Shown in pieces: positions 57,713 to 64,000 of a stretch of 64,000 bases of DNA. The stretch is from Tethya wilhelma (Eukaryota; Porifera; Demospongiae; Tethyida; Tethyidae): NCBI GenBank assembly GCA_964030475.1, contig CAXIPT010000003.1, forward strand, positions 10,493,953-10,557,952. The letters run 5' to 3'. A program made the position numbers and the translations under genes. The stretch's first letter is position 1; every line of letters starts with the position of its first letter. Under the pieces are notes generated by a model, which searched no databases, had not been told where the DNA came from, and saw nothing but the letters and a program-made list of their open reading frames with translations.

Positions 57713-59189
57713 ATGTCTCTTAAGTGCAAGTTTCTTTATTTTATTACTCCTCTACTGCTACTGATCACCATTAGGCCTTGATAGATTATGCTCAAGACTC
57801 TGCCTATTTTTCTTTTCTTTTATGCTCAAAGAATGGCCCAATTATGCTCCAAAATCAGCCTAATATGCTTCTCAAGTTATCTATTATGCTTATTAATACC
57901 AAATAATATGTATGTCGCAGAAATTACCGATTTTCAATGAACAAAAGTACAAACAAATTGAAAGACCATTATGATAGCTATGTTTCTATAGTTATACTAA
58001 CCTGCTTCATCAAAAGAACACTAGAGAATGCGTAACAGACAATACAGGTGACTGCTGAAACACTCCAAGACTATATTACTGTGGCAGGGCATTCACTCCA
58101 GTTAGGTGCTGTTAATCCAACAAGCAGCCTTTTATGCTGGATTGGTCACAAAATTCAGCCTATTATGCTAGCATAATTCTTGATGCTCAAGAGTACCCAT
58201 TATGCTCGAAATTATGCTGGCATAATCTAATCACCATACTAGATCAGACCAGTTGCACAGATGTCTGTGATACTGGAGGAGTAAAGCCTGATGTATTCTC
58301 CAGCTTCCAAGCAATGTTAGAAGATGAACTGACTAGGATGAGACAAATTGGCAATGCTCAAAGTAATCCAGCAGAATCATGCCAAGATATTGTCGATTTA
58401 AAGCGATGCCACGAGAGTGGACAGTACTGGTTGACTAGACCCAATGGACTCAGAGCACATCGATTTCACTGTGACATGGAGATACGCTGTTGTGGATCTG
58501 AAGGCGGATGGATTAGGATTGCACACATCAATATGAAGCACTCACACAGCTCTTGTCCTGGAGATCTCAATACCACAGTCATTCAAGGCAAAAGACTCTG
58601 TCAACGTGTAGATGAAAATAGCTGTACTTCTGCCAATTTCTCAGTTCATGGACTGGAGTACAATCGTATCTGTGGTAAAGTTATTGGTTATCAATATGCC
58701 ACGACAAATGCCTTTGGATCTGGTACAGAAACTGTACACTCTACTAGGAGTATAGACGAACCCTATGTCGACGGTGTCAGCATCACTCATGGCCACAACC
58801 CAAGGAAACACATCTGGACTTTTGCTGCAGCATTTGATGAAGTTCCCAGTCAGGATGACTCTGAATGGGTATGTCCTTGTACAGCCCCCAGTGTACCATT
58901 TCTAGGCCACATCCCCTCATTCGTCCAAAACAACTACTTTTGTGAAACTGGTAGTGAAACACAGGTAGATGAGAATACATACTATTTCGATGACCCTCTT
59001 TGGGATGCTCAAGGCTGTGGATCTGGTAGCACATGCTGTAACGATCTGTATGCTGAGTCAGGCCATCCGTATTTTTGTAAACAATTATCACAGCCAACTT
59101 CTGATGATATTGAGCTCCGTATGTGTCTCGATCAGAAGCAGAGCAATGAAGATGTACTGATTGAACAGATTGAAATTTATGTCAAGTAG
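57713..59189 (+). pseudogene. Secreted intelectin/fibrinogen-like gene disrupted by a transposon
   Basis: ATG at 57713 begins a good signal peptide (MSLKCKFLYFITPLLLLI). After 59 coding bases a 458-bp element is inserted; removal of it and one copy of the 8-bp duplication gives a continuous frame from 58238 to the TAG at 59189 (336 residues). The mature part has a helical region, SCQDIVDLKRCHESGQYWL (fibrinogen-like), CHFDME-type Cys pattern, YVDGVSITHGHNPRKHIWTF, CPCTAP, a CC pair and DDIELRMC, matching the neighbour at 56225. As it stands the signal peptide is cut off from the mature region; a frame open from 58134 would start inside the element and lack a signal peptide. Confidence 0.82.
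57772..58229. mobile_element. hAT-like non-autonomous element, 458 bp, 8-bp target duplication
   Basis: Flanked by the direct repeat ATCACCAT (57764-57771 and 58230-58237). The element starts TAGGCCTTGATAGATTATGC and ends GCTGGCATAATCTA, so both tips read TAG inward and share AGATTATGC. The interior repeats ATTATGCT many times. Eight-base duplication and TAG tips are typical of the hAT superfamily. No transposase. Confidence 0.85.
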
Positions 59190-60312
59190 ATTTATATAGA
59201 AATTCGTTATATCTAGAGTAAGCCACCAACTATCGGCCACCATCGAATTCGGACGCGATTTTTGACCTACCAGCTGGTGCAACTACTCCAAGTTTGGTAC
59301 CACAAGATAGCCCATGAAAAGTTACACTGGGTTGTGCAGNAACGAGGTTCAAAGTAAGTAAGTTCTTTGTACCATGAACTATAATTATTTGAATTTAGCG
59401 GATATATTTTGCGCATGCGTACCGTGTTTCGGGAATCCCTATCCTAGGCTAGCACTGTATAAGCTAGACACTCTTTTCTTAGCTTGTATTCTCCATGGTC
59501 CAGAGAAAAAGCAGCTTTTAGCTCGAGGTCGCATCACTTCCGATGACCCTCCGTAACACACGGGCACACGGACGGACACACAAAACTTTGCTTATAATAT
59601 GATGCCACCATGGCACCAATGCTTACTGTGGCACTGAATGCAATTTGCTTCAAAGAAATTTTGTAGAATAGTCTGATGCTGCAAATGAATTTATGCTGCT
59701 TGATATTGCTCAGTGCAGCTATTGAGTAACTATACAGTTCCCCCTCAGCCAGACAAGCTTGTCACAGTACTGTTTGCCTAATAGTCTCCATAGGCATCTA
59801 CCAGGTTAACAACAAAATACGAATGTTATATATAAGCCTTGCCGGGCTCGCAAACTCCATGGCCTAGCTGGGTGTATGTTATTAGGCTCAATTACTTTCA
59901 GTTGGTTCAGGCTGGTCAAGTTGGCAGCAACATCAGTACATGGCTGTCTTCATGCTTGTGGAATGCTAGCTGAGAGCTTGCCACCTAGCTGAGCAATTAA
60001 GGTGCATAGCAGTCTGGCTGGTTTAGTAGTGGCAGGCTAAAGTGCAGTGCAGCTTAGCTCACTGTTAGCTTAGACTAGCCAGACTAATGTTAGCTAGCCT
60101 CAGCAAAGTTAAACTCAACGGCTATGCAAATACGTATGACGACCTTTACCAGAGAGTTGACCGCTTGAAAATATCTAAGTCCAAAAAGTGTACGTCAGAT
60201 AAAAAATCGCGTACGGTAGTCTGCTACAGTATATACGTATGATATGCAATGATTACACAACACTTATACCATATAATAACATACATCATTAGGCTGTGTG
60301 CATCATGTCTCT
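59190..60312. other. Intergenic with an assembly N
   Basis: No gene recognised. An N is at 59340. A stretch with CACGGACGGACACACAAAA near 59563 resembles the ends of the MITEs at 34788 and 36283, so a degraded element is likely. The 59850-60110 part is rich in GCTAGC/TAGCTAGC words. Confidence 0.4.
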
Positions 60313-61332
60313 CTATAAATAAGGACAGCCGCTACTACGGGGATAAGCAACTCTGCCGCGCCGCTGGAGTTGTCTTTCATGCAATCTTCTTAATTCAGCA
60401 GCTTGCTGTTGCTCAAACTCCCATTGCCTTTGACGCATCCTAACCTCATGTTGCTGGCGAATCATTTCATTTCTCAATCTAGCTTGCTCAATTTCCCTTG
60501 CCATTCTTTCTTCTTCAGTTTCTAGATCCTTTAACTTGTAATTTCCTGTGAGAAAACTTGATCTTGAGCAGCAGAATACAGTTTCAAAGCAAGTTACCCA
60601 CAGCTCTGAGAGGAAATCCACTTGTCGGTGATTAGGAGGTGGTCTATCAGACACGAACCACACGAAGCGCTCTTTGTCATTATTTTTGTCATAACTACCA
60701 GTGGCTACACCTAGAACACTATGTGCAGTGTTTCTTGAGACTCCTTTTTCAACCAGTTTATCTTGAAAGCTTTTTAGAAAAGTATTGTAGCGACGTTTAT
60801 GGTACTCTCTTTGGTTGCTTCCTTCGGCTGGGTTGACTCTCACCATATTTGCCTTTGTCATCACAAAAACACAGCGCTTCCATATATCCTGCCCAAATTT
60901 TTCTGTAAGAAGCTCAATGCACTTCAGATCAGCTGTTGTAAAGCGAGCCTGTGTCATATCCATGCAATACAAGAATAGATCAACATCTTTGCATTTGTCA
61001 TACATTTCACTCAGATGTTTTTCTTCATCCTCAGTGCAATCTTGCAGTCCAGGTGAATCAAACAGCGTTATGCTGATACCACTGTAGTTGATTACAATTG
61101 GACTGATGCTAAGAGTTCCTGGTTCTAGACTACCATCTGGCATCCCAGGATCATTGACCTTGCAGACATCGCTCCCGACGAGACTGTTGATCAGGGAAGA
61201 TTTACCAACTCCTGTTTTTCCACAGAGCAGGAACTTAATCTGAGACTGGTTTTTCCCTTGAAAGCAAGCTGCTGTGAAATCGATGCCGTTAAAAGCGTCA
61301 CCAGCAGGCTCGGCAAAGACAAATTCAGCCAT
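60313..61332 (-). CDS. AIG1/GIMAP-type GTPase with C-terminal coiled coil
   Basis: ATG at 61332 (MAEFVFAEP); 339 residues in one exon. P-loop GKTGVGKSS, G3 DSPGLQD and a MTKAN guanine-specificity motif are all present, as in the AIG1/Toc family of septin-like GTPases. Residues about 260-330 are a charged, Gln/Arg/Glu-rich helix (EEERMAREIEQARLRNE), a probable coiled coil; the end RSSGCPYL has a Cys four from the C-terminus, but it is not a standard prenylation box. GIMAP proteins act in immune-cell survival on membranes; the sponge role is unknown. The frame upstream of this Met is open but without another ATG. Confidence 0.85.
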   Translation of the reverse strand: MAEFVFAEPAGDAFNGIDFTAACFQGKNQSQIKFLLCGKTGVGKSSLINSLVGSDVCKVNDPGMPDGSLEPGTLSISPIVINYSGISITLFDSPGLQDCTEDEEKHLSEMYDKCKDVDLFLYCMDMTQARFTTADLKCIELLTEKFGQDIWKRCVFVMTKANMVRVNPAEGSNQREYHKRRYNTFLKSFQDKLVEKGVSRNTAHSVLGVATGSYDKNNDKERFVWFVSDRPPPNHRQVDFLSELWVTCFETVFCCSRSSFLTGNYKLKDLETEEERMAREIEQARLRNEMIRQQHEVRMRQRQWEFEQQQAAELRRLHERQLQRRGRVAYPRSSGCPYL

Positions 61333-61687
61333 GGGAGATAAATTAATGGCTGTGGCTACTGCACCGCGGCTCCGTAAACTAAACTTATGAAAAACTAATA
61401 CACTAGCGCGTATTTTTCCGCAACGTTTATTGTACTCTCCGCATTGCTCACGCACGTTTTGGGCACCGGAAATATAAATCCAAATCTCAACACTTTATAG
61501 TAAAAACTGTTACAGCCCTGAAAGGTGCTTTTACTAAACACACACATAACGAATTAATACTGCCCATGCATGGCTATATTGTACTTAATTGACTGTTCAT
61601 GAAACAGTCAGTGTTCAGCATGATAATTATTGTCAGGGTTATAATCTCCAACATTTGTGGGTGAAGCATAGTCTGATGACGTTTGTA

Positions 61688-62620
61688 GACCTGGCATGAT
61701 ATAGTTATATAGGGGTGTGTGTTCCAATTTTTAAAAGTGTAATAACCAGTTATTAGTAGTTAAATGGTTATATGTATAATTGCTCATTGTTGTAATTACA
61801 ATGATAATAATATACCACGAGTCATATTTAAGTGAGTACCGTAATACTAAAATTGTACAATGTAACAAGATAGAGCAGCTAGGTTATTGTCACTATGTGA
61901 AGTAATAGTAGATTATACTAGTAGGTTATAAGAGATGTTAGTAGGTTATAAGAGATCATAGTGTGTTATAGTAGGTCATAAGAAGGTGTTGTATGAAGTT
62001 AAAGCAGGTAAAATTTTAAAGAGGTTATAACATATTATAGCAGGTTATAAGAGATTATAGTGGGTCATAAGAGATTATATAGTGGGGTGTTTTGCAATGT
62101 AAAAAGGGGTTATAACATTATATCAGGTTATAAGAGATTATAGTAGGTTACCAGAGATTATAGTGGGTCATAAGAGATCATAGCGGGTAGAAGAATGTGA
62201 TTTACAAAGTTAAAGTAGGTAAAAGAGGTTATAACATATTATAACAGGTTATAAGAGATTATAGTAGGTTACAAGAGATTATAGTGGGTGAAAGAATTTG
62301 TTGTATGAAGTTAAAGCAGGTTATAACATGTTATAGTAGGTTATAAGAGATTATAAGGATTCATAAAAGGTTATAGTGGGGTGTTTTTACAAAGTTAAAG
62401 TAGGCAAAAAAGGGGTTATAACATATTAGAGCAGACTTATAACTCAGTTACATAATATTTTAATAACTCCTTATAACCAATTTGCATATGATAATGTTTA
62501 TGATCTGCTATAACCAATTGTGAGTTTGTAATACATTTTAACCCCTTATATATAACCCACTATAACCTATCGTAACTCCTTATAACTTAAATAATGTACA
62601 ACCTTATACTATAATTTTTG
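61688..62620. repeat. TTATAAC-rich array, second copy of the element at 1
   Basis: The head AGACCTGGCATGATATAG matches base 1 of the window. It is followed by many imperfect GGTTATAAGAGATTATAGT units, and after about 62450 by the same unit in inverted orientation (TATAACCCACTATAACC), so the whole can fold on itself. Confidence 0.85.
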
Positions 62621-63185
62621 CAATTCGCTCAACCTGACATAACAGACGGCCATTACTAATTCCCATTACCCTATAATGAGATAGAGACATGTCTTGTTCC
62701 AATACATTCCTACACTATAATATTTTCTACAGAAATTTTTACTACTCAAAGTTCAATTTGTATACTGACAGATTCTTGTCAAACATGATTTGTAAGCAGC
62801 TAACCAAACTAAATTATCGTAAAACTTGTGGTAAAAGCTTCCCATGTACATGGCTAACCACATACATGTAGTAGTAGTTCTTACTGAGATAGTAAGCCAT
62901 ATGAAGGGAACAAGTGGTTGTATCATCTGCAGGTGTTCTCTGGAGTACCTGGCCTCGGGAATACAAATCCCATACACACTAGTTATTACAGCTGACTTCT
63001 ACACCATATACCAGCGTGGTCACTATACTATTATATATATTATATTATAATTATGCATTCCTGAGGGCTGCACCACCACAGCAAAATAACTGGGCAATGA
63101 ACACCATAGTGTGGTTATGCTCTACTACTTTGAGGGCTACACCCTATAGCCTTAAGAGTACAAATAATAATAATTACAGATAACA
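62621..63185. other. Intergenic, nothing recognised
   Basis: AT-rich sequence with no supported ORF or RNA gene. Confidence 0.45.
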
Positions 63186-63961
63186 GGTATAGGATGAATC
63201 ACGGACCGGACCGGACCAGCGGACTCCATACAAATGCGTTACACGATCGGTCCGGTCTACACTAAGACCCGGGTATCGACCGTGATCGGAATCATGTACT
63301 TTGGCCACTCCTACAAACATAAATTAAATTACTTAACATTAAAACTGCCCGTGATCATCATACGTAAGAGATCGAGAGTGGTTAAAAATTTAACGTACGC
63401 GAAATAACTGAAAACTCAAATATTTGCAATGTAGTTGACAATTTANCATACATTTTTAATTTAGCTTTGGTATAGATATCACAAAGTCAAAATCATATGC
63501 ACAGTGTCACCATGAAATTCAATATGAAGTTAATCAAAATGATATAATAATTATTATAATAATTGGTCCTGCTTTCGTCAGCTGTGAGCCAGTCCACATG
63601 ACCACTAATTTTGTCATCAAGTTGAATGATCTATCCCTGTTATGTATCAGTCCAGGCAAATTAATTGTCACAAAGAATGATTCAGAAGCGTTAGTGTATT
63701 GAGCTACAGGTAGCATCAATGATATGATAGTCTGGGCCAGTGAGTGCAATACTCTTAGGCTGTTACTAGAGCTTTGCTACCAATGCATGCTATATGCGCG
63801 TGCTTCAATGATGAGCCCCTCCCATGCACTGGTTATAGTCCGTGCACGGTGCATCTGGCGGTCCGTATTATAAACTCCCATTGCTAGTCCGTATTTTATA
63901 CGCGACCAGGCCCGTCAGTCCGGTCCGTTGGTCCGGTCCGGTCCGTGTTTTATCCAGTACC
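63186..63961. mobile_element. ~775-bp inverted-repeat element with GGACCGGACC tips
   Basis: The left end contains CACGGACCGGACCGGACCA and the right end its reverse, TGGTCCGGTCCGGTCCGTG. Weaker pairing extends to GGTA at both outer edges. The interior is AT-rich, has no transposase, and holds an N at 63446. A target duplication is not clear. Confidence 0.8.
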
Positions 63962-64000
63962 CGATAATTAACAAGTGATTCTGAGAATTCTGTTGCCAGG

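Noticed and set aside
58134..58237. ATG at 58134 as the true start of the lectin-like gene
   Set aside because: It lies inside the transposon and gives no signal peptide, while the ATG at 57713 gives one once the insertion is discounted.

Overview
The window looks like animal nuclear DNA from a sponge, most likely a demosponge; Amphimedon queenslandica is my best guess. The reasons are compact intron-containing genes with short GT-AG introns, intergenic gaps often of only 150-250 bp, sponge-like gene families, and dense short inverted-repeat elements, including a family that begins CCGTATAGCGGGAAA and sits in many introns. No prokaryotic, organellar or viral gene block was seen. Single N bases at 16328, 32491, 59340 and 63446 probably mark assembly joins, so claims across them are less secure.

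Left part (1-18.7 kb). A TTATAAC-rich tandem array occupies 1-540. The first two exons of a gene that runs off the left edge (an RRP9-like N-terminus, minus strand) are divergent from a complete 12-exon SEC13 gene (1039-3417). Next comes a very large ankyrin-Roc-COR-Death protein (3716-9441) and a small unidentified ORF (9826-10398). Two further partial SEC13 copies, both decayed and both keeping introns, lie at 11249-12028 and 16329-18660. They flank a minus-strand UNC93-family membrane protein gene (12269-16183) that shows two apparent frameshifts.

Middle part (18.9-45 kb). Two minus-strand copies of a VIT/vWA protein with an added Arg-Ser-rich region follow. The first is complete (18978-25190). 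The second (25571-28065) has lost its VIT half exactly where a plus-strand gene begins; that gene encodes a disordered, multi-SxIP, KEN-box protein lacking its own 5' end. Two O-methyltransferase genes are head to head around a 41-bp spacer, with identical 5' halves and diverged 3' ends. A small uncertain minus-strand gene follows. Then two tandem paralogous multi-pass membrane protein genes share 10 exons with matching phases (34337-39803 and 40155-44836).

Right part (45-64 kb). An astacin metalloprotease with a long C-terminal lectin-like and cysteine-rich extension (45467-50875) is followed by an intronless TTC7 gene (minus), divergent from a leucine-rich-repeat-like protein gene (53907-56065). 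Two divergent genes for secreted lectin-like proteins come next. One carries an apparent frameshift; the other has a 458-bp hAT-like element with an 8-bp target duplication inside its signal-peptide exon. An AIG1-type GTPase (60313-61332) is the last gene. The right edge repeats the TTATAAC array family and ends in a ~775-bp inverted-repeat element.

The genes do not form an operon or one pathway. The main theme is local duplication (SEC13 x3, VIT/vWA x2, methyltransferase x2, membrane family x2, lectin-like x2) in a landscape full of non-autonomous transposons, which have broken several copies.
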